NCBI GenBank assembly: GCA_018242505.1
Contig: JAFEBU010000014.1
Location: 24,945-88,944 of the forward strand
Reading direction: 5' to 3'
Origin: Pseudomonadota bacterium
GTDB lineage: Bacteria > Pseudomonadota > Alphaproteobacteria > Reyranellales > Reyranellaceae
Length of the DNA: 64,000 bases
The notes beneath the pieces were generated by a model. It was not told where the DNA came from, made no database searches, and saw nothing but the letters and a program-made list of their open reading frames with translations. Of this stretch, positions 55,078-63,999 are shown piece after piece; positions within the stretch are counted from its first letter, which is position 1, and each line of letters opens with the position of its first letter. Made by a program: the position numbers and the translations under genes.

Positions 55078-57309
55078 GTGACAGCATCGCTGGGCGTTTC
55101 ACGCTTTGGTGAGAGGATGAACGCAATCGGCCGGGCTTTGACCGGCCGGGTCGCCGCCATTTCTCTCGCCACGCTCGCCATTCTTGCCGGCGCGGCGACC
55201 TATGGCTGGCTGGCTGGCTTCGCGCCGGCAAGCTTCAGCACTACCGGCTGGATGACCGGGCTCCTGGTCGCCGATCTGGTTGTCGCCACCGCACTGGTGG
55301 CGGTACTGGCCGTGCGGTTAACGCAGCTTTGGCTCGATCGCCAGCGTGGCGCCGCGGGATCGCGCCTGCACATGCGGTTGGTCCTGATCTGCAGCCTCTT
55401 CACCGTGACGCCAACGCTCATCGTCACCATCATCCTGTCGCTGTTGGTCATCAACCTGACGGATTTCGTGGTGAAGCCCTCGCAGGCCGCCTACGAGACG
55501 GCCCGCGCGATCGGCGAGCCGGTCCGGCGCGCGCGCGAGGAGGAGATCCTGCGCGACATCGCCGCCATCTCGGCACCACTTCAAAGACTCGGCATTGAAA
55601 CCCTACGGAACAAGGAAGCAACTCAAAGAACCTTGGCCCAGCTGATCGAGGGACGGCCGCTGATCGAGGCTGACGTGATCGACGCCGACAAGGGTCTGAT
55701 CGCACGAGCGGTAGCGCCCGACGCGACGCCGATCGCAAACCCAGTGCCGGCGGCCAAATATCTTTGGCAGGCTGTCAACCAGGCACGACCCGTACAGTTC
55801 GAATCCGAGCGTGGGGCCTACTTCGTCATGCAGCTCTTCGTCGACGAGCCGCTGTTCCTGGTGACCGGCCACGCTGTCGACCTTCGCGTCGTCGACTACA
55901 TCAAGAGCATCGATTTCGCCGGCAAATTCTACTCCCAGATCGAACAGGCGCTTCGGCGCAACCAGCTCATCATCTTTGTTGTCTGCGGCGCGATAGCGCT
56001 CCTGATGCTGCTGGCGGCAGTGTGGCTGGCCATCCAGGTCGCCACCCGTCTGACCGCACCCATTGGGGGCCTGATGGCAGCCGCGGAGAAGGTCCGCGGC
56101 GGCGACCTCGGCGCACGCGTCGAGGAGGGGCCGCCGAACGACGAGCTGGGCCAGCTCGCACGCTCGTTCAATCGCATGACAAGCCAGATCGAACAGCAGC
56201 GCAGTGAACTGGTCGCAGCCAACGCGGAGCTCGACCGGCGCCGCCGGCTGACCGATGCCGTACTGGCCGGCGTCTCGGCCGGTGTGTTGAGCGTCGATGG
56301 GGCGGGGGTCGTCACTCGCAGCAACAGGTCAGCGCTCGACCTGCTGGCCCTGCCCGAGGACGGCGTGCTCAACCGGCAGCTGATCGACGTGATGCCCGAA
56401 GTGGCACCACTTGTGGCCCAGGCGGCCGATCGCCCCGATCGACTGACCCAGGGACAGATCGAACTCTTGCACCGGGGTATTCGCCGCATCCTTCTCGTCC
56501 GCATCAGCGCCGCCTCCGATTCGGGTTCGGTCGTCACCTTTGACGACGTAACGGAGCTGATGTCCGCGCAGCGCATGGCTGCCTGGGGTGATGTTGCGCG
56601 CCGTATCGCGCACGAGATCAAGAACCCGCTGACGCCAATCCAACTTTCAGCCGAACGCCTGAAGCGGCGCTACCTCAAGCAGATCAAGGACGACCCCGAG
56701 ACCTTCTCGACCTGCACCGACACAATCATCCGTCAGGTCGGCGATATTGGCCGCATGGTGGACGAATTCTCTTCATTCGCCCGCATGCCACGCCCCACGG
56801 TGCAGCCTGAAGATGCGCGGGAACTTTGCCAGCAAGCGCTGTTTCTCCAGCGCAGCGGCAATGCCGACATTCATTACCATGCGAGCCTGCCCGACCATCC
56901 TGTCCCGCTGATTTGCGATCGACGGCAGGTCAGCCAAGTGCTCACCAATATCCTGAAGAACGCCGCCGAGGCGATCGAGGGCCTGGACACGCCAACCGGC
57001 CAGCCGCTATCCCCGGGCGAGATCTCGCTCATCCTGAAGGACGATGGCGCAAGCGTCCGGGTCATCGTCGAGGACAACGGCAAAGGCCTCCCCAAGGAAG
57101 GGCGGGAACGCTTGACCGAACCCTATATGACGACACGTAGCAAGGGCACAGGGCTCGGCCTTGCCATCGTGAAAAAGATCATGGAGGACCATGGCGGGCA
57201 GCTCCTCCTCGAGGACCGTGAGGGTGGCGGTGCGCGCATCAGTCTGGTATTCCGGCGAGACGCGAAGGAGATCGCGTCGGTTCAGTCGCAGGCGACGGCC
57301 GCACAATGA
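55078..57309 (+). CDS. ntrY: Transmembrane sensor kinase NtrY
   Basis: NtrY is the membrane kinase paired with NtrX in nitrogen and redox control. It is 743 residues. Two N-terminal helices plus a third (about 15-125; IISLL region LIVTIILSLLVINLTDFVVK), a periplasmic segment, another helix (LIIFVVCGAIALLMLLAAVW), a HAMP domain (RLTAPIGGLMAAAEKVRGGD), a PAS domain, the H-box RIAHEIKNPLTPIQLSAERL and ATPase boxes NILKNAAEAIE and TGLGLAIVKKIMEDHGG follow in order. The start GTG 55078 lies four bases after ntrC; ATG 55117 is in frame. Confidence 0.95.
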   Translation: MTASLGVSRFGERMNAIGRALTGRVAAISLATLAILAGAATYGWLAGFAPASFSTTGWMTGLLVADLVVATALVAVLAVRLTQLWLDRQRGAAGSRLHMRLVLICSLFTVTPTLIVTIILSLLVINLTDFVVKPSQAAYETARAIGEPVRRAREEEILRDIAAISAPLQRLGIETLRNKEATQRTLAQLIEGRPLIEADVIDADKGLIARAVAPDATPIANPVPAAKYLWQAVNQARPVQFESERGAYFVMQLFVDEPLFLVTGHAVDLRVVDYIKSIDFAGKFYSQIEQALRRNQLIIFVVCGAIALLMLLAAVWLAIQVATRLTAPIGGLMAAAEKVRGGDLGARVEEGPPNDELGQLARSFNRMTSQIEQQRSELVAANAELDRRRRLTDAVLAGVSAGVLSVDGAGVVTRSNRSALDLLALPEDGVLNRQLIDVMPEVAPLVAQAADRPDRLTQGQIELLHRGIRRILLVRISAASDSGSVVTFDDVTELMSAQRMAAWGDVARRIAHEIKNPLTPIQLSAERLKRRYLKQIKDDPETFSTCTDTIIRQVGDIGRMVDEFSSFARMPRPTVQPEDARELCQQALFLQRSGNADIHYHASLPDHPVPLICDRRQVSQVLTNILKNAAEAIEGLDTPTGQPLSPGEISLILKDDGASVRVIVEDNGKGLPKEGRERLTEPYMTTRSKGTGLGLAIVKKIMEDHGGQLLLEDREGGGARISLVFRRDAKEIASVQSQATAAQ

Positions 57310-57341
57310 TCCGTGAATTTGCGCGGACTGCTTGAAGAGTC

Positions 57342-58754
57342 ATGGGCCACGATATTCTCATCGTCGACGACGAACGCGATATCTGCACGCTAATCGCTGG
57401 CATCCTCGAGGACGAGGGACACACCGCCCGGCGTGCACACAACAGCACCGAGGCGATCGATTCGATCCGCCAGCGGCGACCGGCGCTGGTCATTCTCGAT
57501 GTGTGGCTGCAGGGCAGCGAGCTCGACGGTCTGCAGATCCTCGAACTCATCCGCCGCGAGGAACCGCCGATTCCGGTGGTGATGATCAGCGGCCACGGCA
57601 CGATCGACACCGCCGTCTCTGCGATCAAGAGCGGCGCTTACGATTTCATCGAGAAGCCGTTCAAGGCCGACCGCCTTCTCCTGGTGGTGGATCGGGCGGT
57701 CGAGGCCGACCGGCTGAGGCGGGAAAATGCGACCTTGCGACGGCGAGCCGGCGGTGAGGTCGCCTTCGTCGGTTCGTCGGCGGCGGCCGCCAATGTACGG
57801 GCCCAGATCGAGCGCGTGGCGCCGACCGGGAGTCGGGTGCTGATTGCCGGCCCGTCCGGCGTCGGCAAGGAGACCGTGGCACGGTTGATCCATCAGGGAT
57901 CCAAGCGCGCCGAAGGTCCCTTCGTGGTCGTGAACTGTTCCACCCTACCGGCGGAGCGGCTCGAGATCGAGCTGTTCGGAACCGACGGCGAGACCACTAA
58001 CGACACCTTGCATGTTTCCGGCGCCTTCGAGCTGGCCCATGGCGGCACCCTGCTGCTGAAGGAAGTTACCGACTTGCCGATCGGCCTGCAGAGCCGCCTG
58101 GCGCGCGTGCTGCAAGAGCAATCCTACTTGCGCGATGCCGGCCGGACGCGCGTGGAAATCGACGTTCGCGTGCTGGCGTCGACCACGAGTGCCCTGCAGG
58201 ACAAGATTGCAGCCGGTGAGTTTCGCGAAGAACTGTTCCACCGGTTGAATGTCGTATCGCTGCGGGTTCCGCCGTTGAGCGAACGCCGCGAGGACATTCC
58301 GGAACTGGCGGCCGATCTCCTGCGGCGGGTGGCCGACGCCACGGGCCTTTCCGAGCGGCCTCTTGGCGAAGACACCTCGGCGGCCCTGCAGGGCCACGAC
58401 TGGCCCGGCAATGTCCGGCAATTGCGCAACGTCATCGAGCGCCTGTTGATCCTTGCGCCCCCCGGTGGTGGGCCCATCCGGGCCGATGTCCTGCCCAACG
58501 ACGTCAGCGAGGATGCGCCTTCGGTGCTGCGCTGGGAGAAGGGTGGCGAGATCATGCAGTTGCCTCTGCGCGATGCGCGTGAGGTCTTCGAACGCGAATA
58601 TCTTCTGGCACAGGTCACCCGCTTCGGCGGCAATATCTCGCGTACTGCGACTTTTGTCGGCATGGAAAGATCGGCGCTGCATCGCAAGCTGAAGTCACTC
58701 GGCCTGCACGGAACGGGCGGCGATGAGCGTGTCGGCGTCGAGCCGGCAGCCTGA
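57342..58754 (+). CDS. ntrX: Response regulator NtrX, atypical AAA+ domain
   Basis: This 470-residue partner of NtrY has a receiver domain (1-120) with D53 in ALVILDVWLQGSELDG and an AAA+ domain (about 140-375) with Walker A GPSGVGKETVARLI. The sigma-54 contact loop GAFTGA is missing: the segment after ELFGTDGETTNDTLHVSGAF goes straight on. Walker B is altered from LDE to LKE in GGTLLLKEVTD. A Fis-type HTH is at the end (FGGNISRTATFVGMERSALH, RKLKSLGL). It thus probably does not activate sigma-54 promoters and may act as a repressor or sigma-70 activator, as suggested for other NtrX proteins. Confidence 0.95.
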   Translation: MGHDILIVDDERDICTLIAGILEDEGHTARRAHNSTEAIDSIRQRRPALVILDVWLQGSELDGLQILELIRREEPPIPVVMISGHGTIDTAVSAIKSGAYDFIEKPFKADRLLLVVDRAVEADRLRRENATLRRRAGGEVAFVGSSAAAANVRAQIERVAPTGSRVLIAGPSGVGKETVARLIHQGSKRAEGPFVVVNCSTLPAERLEIELFGTDGETTNDTLHVSGAFELAHGGTLLLKEVTDLPIGLQSRLARVLQEQSYLRDAGRTRVEIDVRVLASTTSALQDKIAAGEFREELFHRLNVVSLRVPPLSERREDIPELAADLLRRVADATGLSERPLGEDTSAALQGHDWPGNVRQLRNVIERLLILAPPGGGPIRADVLPNDVSEDAPSVLRWEKGGEIMQLPLRDAREVFEREYLLAQVTRFGGNISRTATFVGMERSALHRKLKSLGLHGTGGDERVGVEPAA

Positions 58755-58773
58755 ACGGGGGAGAGAAGGGGTC

Positions 58774-59637
58774 ATGGCGCGTTATGCCTATGTCAACGGT
58801 CGCTACGTCGATCATCGCCAGGCGAGCGTTCACATCGAGGATCGGGGCTACCAGCTTGCCGATGGCGTCTACGAAGTGGTGGGAGTGCGTGACGGCAAGC
58901 TGATCGACGAGACGCCACATCTCGACCGCCTCGACCGCTCGCTGAAGGAATTGCGGATCGCGGCGCCCGTATCGCGCAAGACCCTCGGCTTCATCATCCG
59001 CGAGCTGATGCGACGCAACCGGCTGCGAGATGGCCTGGTCTACATGCAAGTCACGCGCGGAGTGGCACGGCGGGACCACGCCTTTCCGACCGCGCCGGTG
59101 AAGCCTGCACTGGTGCTCACGACCAAGAATACGAAGCATCTGGTCGCAGACGTCGGGCCTGGTATCGCGATCAAGAGCCAACCTGACATCCGCTGGGAAC
59201 GCTGCGACATCAAAACGGTCGCTCTTTTGCCGAACGTGCTCGCCAAGCAGGCGGCGCGCGAGAGTGGCGCCTACGAGGCCTGGCTGATCGACTCGGTCGG
59301 TTGCATCACCGAAGGCGCCTCGACCAACGCCTGGATCGTCACCAAGGAAGGCGAGCTGGTGACGAGGCAGACCGATAACGGCATCCTGGCCGGCATCACC
59401 CGCGGCACTTTGAAGTCGATCGCCGATACGTTGCAACTCAAGCTTGTCGAACGGCCGTTCAGTCTCGCCGAGGCCAAGCAAGCCCGCGAGGCCTTCATCA
59501 CCAGTGCGACATCCTTCGTGACGCCGGTGGTCAAGATCGACGGCGATCCGGTGGGCGACGGCAAACCCGGTCCCACCGCCCGGCGCCTGCGCGAGGAGTA
59601 TGTGCGCTTCTCGGAAGCGGGGGAGGCCGTCGTTTGA
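58774..59637 (+). CDS. D-amino-acid transaminase-like class IV aminotransferase
   Basis: This 287-residue PLP enzyme of fold-type IV has the Schiff-base lysine K147 in ERCDIKTVALLPNVLAKQAA, a context typical of D-alanine aminotransferase; YVNGRYVDHRQASVHIEDRG and QLADGVYEVVGVRDGKL are family starts. The segment ESGAYEAWLIDSVGCITEGA also fits. It should make or recycle D-amino acids such as D-Glu or D-Ala, though branched-chain activity cannot be excluded. ATG 58774 follows GGGGGAGAGAAGGGG. It lies between ntrX and hfq, as often in this class. Confidence 0.9.
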   Translation: MARYAYVNGRYVDHRQASVHIEDRGYQLADGVYEVVGVRDGKLIDETPHLDRLDRSLKELRIAAPVSRKTLGFIIRELMRRNRLRDGLVYMQVTRGVARRDHAFPTAPVKPALVLTTKNTKHLVADVGPGIAIKSQPDIRWERCDIKTVALLPNVLAKQAARESGAYEAWLIDSVGCITEGASTNAWIVTKEGELVTRQTDNGILAGITRGTLKSIADTLQLKLVERPFSLAEAKQAREAFITSATSFVTPVVKIDGDPVGDGKPGPTARRLREEYVRFSEAGEAVV

Positions 59638-60290
59638 GCAGGCCGGCCGGCTCGAAGCCGCCGCGCGCCATCCTGTTCGACTGGGACAATACGCTGGTCA
59701 ACACCTGGCCGACGATCATCGAATGCTATCATGACACCTTTACTGCGCTCGGTTTGCCGCCCTGGACGGCCCGGGAGGTCCAGGAGCGGGCCCACGGCTC
59801 GCTTCGAGACCTCTTTCCGACCCTGTTCGGGGAGCGAGCAAGCGAGGCGGAACGCATCTTCTATCGCACCTTCCATCGAATTCACCTTGAGCGGCTGGAG
59901 CCGTTGCCGGGCGCGGAAGCGCTGCTGGCGCGCGCGAGCAGCTCCGGCTGCTATCTCGCCGTCGTCAGCAACAAGGTCGGCGTCAACCTCCGGGCCGAAT
60001 TGGTGCATCTCGGCTGGGGACGCTGGATCTCCAAGGCCGTCGGCGCCAAGGACGCGAAACGAGACAAGCCGGCACCCGATCCGATCTTCCTCGCCCTCGA
60101 CGGCACAGGAATTGCTCCGGATGAACAAGTTTGGATGGTGGGAGATACTCCGGCCGACCTCGAATGCGCCCATGCTGCCGGCTGTCTTCCCGTCTATTTC
60201 GGCAGTCTGGAACAAGTCTCCGAGCGACTGAAAGAATTTCCCCCACGTCTGCATGCACGTAATTGTCATGAACTGGCGGCATTGCTTTGA
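59634..60290 (+). CDS. HAD-family hydrolase (phosphoglycolate-phosphatase-like)
   Basis: This 218-residue phosphatase has motif [15 protein letters not shown] (nucleophile D16 and acid D18), motif II in [13 protein letters not shown], motif III Lys in [20 protein letters not shown] and motif [21 protein letters not shown]. The helical cap between motifs I and II makes it a subclass I HAD such as Gph. The only suitable start is a TTG at 59634 that overlaps the preceding stop (TTGA) with GGGGGAGG nearby. Substrate unknown. It is inserted between dat-like and hfq. Confidence 0.9.
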   Translation: MSRPAGSKPPRAILFDWDNTLVNTWPTIIECYHDTFTALGLPPWTAREVQERAHGSLRDLFPTLFGERASEAERIFYRTFHRIHLERLEPLPGAEALLARASSSGCYLAVVSNKVGVNLRAELVHLGWGRWISKAVGAKDAKRDKPAPDPIFLALDGTGIAPDEQVWMVGDTPADLECAHAAGCLPVYFGSLEQVSERLKEFPPRLHARNCHELAALL

Positions 60291-60309
60291 GGGGAACGTC
60301 GCCTATATT
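60282..60309 (+). promoter_or_regulatory. Possible hfq promoter
   Basis: TTGCTT (60282-60287) and TATATT (60304-60309) have a 16-base spacer and lie about 88 bases before the hfq ATG. A small GCGGG-AAAAGA-CCCGC hairpin at 60325-60340 falls in the leader. Sequence match only. Confidence 0.33.
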
Positions 60310-60396
60310 TGTCGTAACTCGGTAGCGGGAAAAGACCCGCACCCTCCAACCGGTGGCCGTCAGGTGTGCCGGATGCCCAGCAAGAAGGCCAAAAAC

Positions 60397-60639
60397 ATGA
60401 GTGAAAAGGCACAAAACGTTCAGGACGTCTTCCTGAACCATCTCCGCAAAAACAAGACGCCCGTCACGATCTTCCTGGTCAATGGCGTCAAACTGCAAGG
60501 TATCGTCACCTGGTTCGACAACTTCTCGGTACTTCTGCGCCGTGATGGCCATTCGCAGCTCGTCTACAAGCATGCGATCTCGACCATTATGCCCGTCACG
60601 CCGGTGCAGTTGTTCGATGGGGACAAAGCCGAAGGCTGA
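60397..60639 (+). CDS. hfq: RNA chaperone Hfq
   Basis: Hfq is a hexameric Sm-like protein that pairs small RNAs with messengers. This form is 80 residues. The Sm1 motif region ([40 protein letters not shown]) and the Sm2 motif [10 protein letters not shown] are intact. ATG 60397 is chosen because AGAAGG lies eight bases upstream and [12 protein letters not shown] matches homologues; an upstream in-frame ATG at 60373 would add eight residues and lacks a good ribosome site. hflX follows directly, the usual order. Confidence 0.96.
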   Translation: MSEKAQNVQDVFLNHLRKNKTPVTIFLVNGVKLQGIVTWFDNFSVLLRRDGHSQLVYKHAISTIMPVTPVQLFDGDKAEG

Positions 60640-60640
60640 T

Positions 60641-61990
60641 TTGACAAACGAAATCGCGCGAAACGGACACGACCGGCGCCAACGCGCGCCGCAAGAAACG
60701 ACACGGCCGGCCACAATCACGGCCGTGCTCAGCCCCTATTGGGCGAGACCGACCGCCAGTCGACGCGACAGCCAGGCGAAGCTCGAAGAGGCCGTCGGCC
60801 TTGCTCGCGCCATCGACCTAGATGTACGCCTCGCCCAGACGGTGCCATTGCGGCGACTGACGCCGGCGACCCTTCTGGGCAAGGGGAACGTGGAGCGTGT
60901 GAAGGCTGCCGTAGAGGAGCAGGGGATCGGCTTGGTCGTCATCGACGACAGGCTGAGTCCCATCCAGCAGCGCAATCTGGAGAAGGCCTGGAATGCCAAG
61001 GTCATCGACCGCACCGGCCTGATCCTCGAGATCTTCGGCGAGCGGGCACAGACCCATGAAGGCCGGCTCCAGGTCGAGCTTGCAGCCCTCGACTATCAGC
61101 GAGGTCGACTCGTACGGTCCTGGACCCACTTGGAACGCCAACGCGGCGGTTTCGGCTTCCTGGGCGGTCCCGGCGAATCGCAGATCGAGATCGATCGTCG
61201 CCTGATCGGAGAGCGCATCGTCAAGATCAAACGGGATCTCGAAGCGGTGAAACGAACCCGCGCCGTGAACCGCGTCAGCCGCCGTAAGGCACGGTTGCCG
61301 ACAGTGGCGCTGGTGGGTTACACCAACGCCGGCAAGTCGACGCTGTTCAATCGCCTGTCCGGCGCCAGCGTGATGGCGAAGAATCTCCTATTTGCCACGC
61401 TCGACCCGACCATGCGCGCCATCCGACTACCGAACGGCCGGGAGTGCGTGATCTCCGACACGGTCGGTTTCGTTTCCGATCTGCCGACTCATCTTGTCGC
61501 CGCCTTTCGCGCGACGCTTGAAGAGGTGGTCGAGGCCGACTTGATCGTGCATGTCCGCGACGTTGCCCATCCCGACAGTGAGCGCCAGCGCGCCGACGTC
61601 GAAGAGGTGTTGCGGGCTCTGGGTGCGATCGGGGAGGGGTGCAAGACGTCCCTGATCGAGGCGCTGAACAAGATCGATGCACTGCCGGCCGAGCAGCGGC
61701 ACCTACTGGAGACGAAGGCCTCGGCTGGCCCCGATCGGGCGAGGCAATTTCCCGTGTCGGCGCTCACCGGCGAAGGCGTCGGGTCGCTCTTGCTTGTGAT
61801 CGAGGAATTGCTCGGTCGCGAGGCAATGGCCCGTGAGGTCTCGGTACCGTTGAGCGATGGCGCCACGATCGCCTGGCTCTACCGGAACGGCGATGTCCGC
61901 AGCCGGCATGACGAAGGCGAAATAGCGCGGCTGACCGTCGCCCTGGATGCCACCACTGCTGCCATGTTCGAGCGGCGGGTCGCGCGTTGA
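60641..61990 (+). CDS. hflX: GTPase HflX
   Basis: HflX is a ribosome-associated GTPase that splits stalled ribosomes. It is 449 residues. The N-terminal domain (LDVRLAQTVPLRRLTPATLL, GKGNVERVKAAVEEQG) and the linker GGFGFLGGPGESQIEIDRRL precede the G domain with G1 GYTNAGKSTLFNRL, G3 DTVGFVSDLP and G4 NKID. TTG 60641, one base after the hfq stop with GAAGG five bases upstream, is the likely start; ATG 60617 overlapping hfq is the alternative. Its stop codon is part of the groES -35 element. Confidence 0.95.
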   Translation: MTNEIARNGHDRRQRAPQETTRPATITAVLSPYWARPTASRRDSQAKLEEAVGLARAIDLDVRLAQTVPLRRLTPATLLGKGNVERVKAAVEEQGIGLVVIDDRLSPIQQRNLEKAWNAKVIDRTGLILEIFGERAQTHEGRLQVELAALDYQRGRLVRSWTHLERQRGGFGFLGGPGESQIEIDRRLIGERIVKIKRDLEAVKRTRAVNRVSRRKARLPTVALVGYTNAGKSTLFNRLSGASVMAKNLLFATLDPTMRAIRLPNGRECVISDTVGFVSDLPTHLVAAFRATLEEVVEADLIVHVRDVAHPDSERQRADVEEVLRALGAIGEGCKTSLIEALNKIDALPAEQRHLLETKASAGPDRARQFPVSALTGEGVGSLLLVIEELLGREAMAREVSVPLSDGATIAWLYRNGDVRSRHDEGEIARLTVALDATTAAMFERRVAR

Positions 61991-62016
61991 CACCCGTGGC
62001 TGGCGCTTCCTATAAG
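61987..62016 (+). promoter_or_regulatory. groES promoter
   Basis: A consensus -35 TTGACA (61987-61992) includes the hflX stop codon, and TATAAG (62011-62016) is the -10, with an 18-base spacer. The predicted start site is about 25 bases before the GTG. No CIRCE repeat is seen, so there is no sign of HrcA control. Confidence 0.6.
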
Positions 62017-62048
62017 CGGCGCCGGTTCCTCAAACGAAGGAAAAGACC

Positions 62049-62336
62049 GTGAAATTCAACCCACTACACGATCGGCTGCTGCTGAAGCCGATCTCCGCCG
62101 AGACCAAGACCAAGGCCGGCATCATCATTCCCGATACCGCCCAGGAAAAGCCCATGCAGGGCCAAGTCGTGGCGGTTGGCAAAGGCAAGCGGCTTGAGGA
62201 TGGGCGCTTGCAGCCGCTCGGTGTCAAGGTCGGCGACAAGGTGATCTACGGCAAATGGTCGGGCACCGAAGTGAAGCTCGATGGTGTCGACCATGTGATC
62301 CTCAAGGAAGAAGACCTCTTCGGGATCCTCGGCTGA
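62049..62336 (+). CDS. groES: Co-chaperonin GroES (no groEL adjacent)
   Basis: GroES is the lid of the GroEL folding chamber. It is 95 residues. [20 protein letters not shown], the mobile loop [20 protein letters not shown], the roof loop [12 protein letters not shown] and [20 protein letters not shown] are present. The GTG start has GAAGG seven bases upstream. It has its own promoter overlapping the hflX stop. The next gene is an inositol-monophosphatase-like gene rather than groEL, so this is either a second groES copy or one separated from its partner. Confidence 0.95.
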   Translation: MKFNPLHDRLLLKPISAETKTKAGIIIPDTAQEKPMQGQVVAVGKGKRLEDGRLQPLGVKVGDKVIYGKWSGTEVKLDGVDHVILKEEDLFGILG

Positions 62337-62341
62337 CACAT

Positions 62342-63175
62342 ATGCTGAGTGCCGGCGATGTCCAACGCGTCGCCGAGTTGATGCGTGAGACGGCAGCGGC
62401 CGAGCTGCTGCCGCGATTTCGCAATCTCGCTCAGGAAGACATCCGGCAGAAACGGCCTGGCGATATAGTCACCGTTGCTGATGTCGCTGCAGAGCAACGC
62501 CTGGCCTCGGGTCTCGCCAAAATCCTGCCTGGCGTGCCCGTCGTCGGCGAGGAGGCGACCGAGAAGGATTCCAGCCTTCCCGACCTGATCGGTCGCCCAG
62601 GTGAGAGCTGCTGGATCGTCGATCCGCTGGACGGGACGTCCAACTTTGCCGCCGGTCACGACCGCTTCGCGATCATCGTCTGCCTTGTCCATGACACCCA
62701 GGCGATTGCCGGCTGGATTCTCGATGTGCCCAACAACCGGATCGCCATTGCGGGAAGAGGGCGGGGCGTGACTCTGGATGGCGTCGCCGTCCCCCGCCTT
62801 GCGCGACAGCGGCCACCGCGCGGCTATGTCGGATACAAGATGCGCACCGAGTTCGACCGGCAGCTTTCACCGGAGCGCCGTCGCACACTGGGTGGCCTCA
62901 CGTCACTCAACTGCGCCGGCCGAGAATATCTGGAGGTCCTGGCCGGTCACCGGGAATTCAGTCTCTACCGCCGCACCAAGCCGTGGGACCATGCGGCAGG
63001 CGCCCTGATGATCGCTGAAGCAGGGGGCGTGGCCGTACGCTTCGACGGTTCTCCCTATCGACCCGCTGGCGGCGTGGAAGCAGGGATCATCACCGCCGCG
63101 ACCCCTGAAATTCTGGCCGAAGTCCAATCGGCGCTGGAAGCAGTCCGAACGCCGCTCCTTGCACTGCGAGGCTAG
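62342..63175 (+). CDS. Inositol monophosphatase family protein
   Basis: This 277-residue Mg2+-dependent phosphatase has the metal sites VVGEEATEK (Glu), WIVDPLDGTSNFAAG (the DPxDGT motif) and the C-terminal KPWDHAAGALMIAEAGG (WDxAAG). Members act on inositol phosphates, PAP or histidinol phosphate; the substrate here is open, and a histidinol-phosphate phosphatase role is a common alternative. ATG 62342 lies five bases after groES, and the two may share a transcript. Its stop overlaps the convergent mazG stop. Confidence 0.9.
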   Translation: MLSAGDVQRVAELMRETAAAELLPRFRNLAQEDIRQKRPGDIVTVADVAAEQRLASGLAKILPGVPVVGEEATEKDSSLPDLIGRPGESCWIVDPLDGTSNFAAGHDRFAIIVCLVHDTQAIAGWILDVPNNRIAIAGRGRGVTLDGVAVPRLARQRPPRGYVGYKMRTEFDRQLSPERRRTLGGLTSLNCAGREYLEVLAGHREFSLYRRTKPWDHAAGALMIAEAGGVAVRFDGSPYRPAGGVEAGIITAATPEILAEVQSALEAVRTPLLALRG

Positions 63176-63999
63176 ACCTTTCCCTTGGCCTCTTGCCAAA
63201 GCGCTTCCATTTCCTCCAGCGTGGCATCGGCAGGCCGGCGGCCCTGGTCGGCCAGCCGACGTTCGACATAGCGAAAACGGCGCTCGAACTTGTCATTGGT
63301 GGCCCGCAGTGCCGCTTCCGGATCGACCTTGCAATGACGAGCGAGATTGGCGACGGCAAACAGAACGTCGCCCATTTCGTCGGCGACCCGCCCCTGGTCG
63401 ATCTTCCCTGCGTCGATCTCGAAGCGGAGTTCGCCGAGTTCCTCCTCGATCTTGTCGATGACCGGTCCGACTTCTTTCCAGTCGAATCCGACACGGGACG
63501 CCCGTTTTTGCAGCTTTTCAGCCCGCAGAAGGGCGGGAAGGGCCCGCGCCACGCCATCCAGGGTTCCGGCCGTGGTGTCCCCGTTCTTGCCCGCCCGTTC
63601 GGCAGCCTTGCGGGCTTCCCACGAAACCGTCTGGGCGTCCGCATCGGTGATCTTGAGGTTGCCGAACACGTGCGGATGCCGGTCGACCATCTTATCGGCA
63701 ATCGCCTGGGCGACGTCGCTGAAGGTAAAGGCGCCGGCTTCGGACGCCATCTGCGCGTGATAGGCAACCTGCAGCAGGAGGTCGCCCAACTCTTCCTTGA
63801 GGGCCGCCATGTCGTTGCGTTCGATGGCGTCGGCGACCTCGTACGCTTCCTCGATCGTGTAGGGCGCGATCGTCCTGAAGCTTTGGTCGATGTCCCACGG
63901 GCAGCCATATTGCCGATCGCGCAGCCATGCCATGACCGCCAGGAGCCGGGCCAGCGGTTCCCGGGGAAGCTTTTCGGGCGTCGGACGATCGGATGGCAT
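63172..63999 (-). CDS. mazG: Nucleoside triphosphate pyrophosphohydrolase MazG
   Basis: MazG removes pyrophosphate from (d)NTPs, limiting mutagenic nucleotides and adjusting ppGpp-linked stress. This 275-residue form has two MazG repeats. The first has YTIEEAYEVADAIERNDMAA and ALKEELGDLLLQVAYHAQMA (ExxE helices binding Mg2+), with FTFSDVAQAIADKMVDRHPH following; the second has IDKIEEELGELRFEIDAG and EMGDVLFAVANLARH. The ATG at 63999 is at the window edge, so a start further upstream cannot be excluded. It converges with the phosphatase gene by four bases. Confidence 0.95.
   Translation of the reverse strand: MPSDRPTPEKLPREPLARLLAVMAWLRDRQYGCPWDIDQSFRTIAPYTIEEAYEVADAIERNDMAALKEELGDLLLQVAYHAQMASEAGAFTFSDVAQAIADKMVDRHPHVFGNLKITDADAQTVSWEARKAAERAGKNGDTTAGTLDGVARALPALLRAEKLQKRASRVGFDWKEVGPVIDKIEEELGELRFEIDAGKIDQGRVADEMGDVLFAVANLARHCKVDPEAALRATNDKFERRFRYVERRLADQGRRPADATLEEMEALWQEAKGKV

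Noticed and set aside
60373..60396. Longer Hfq starting at 60373
   Set aside because: The upstream ATG lacks a ribosome site, while AGAAGG is well placed for 60397, and homologues begin near there.
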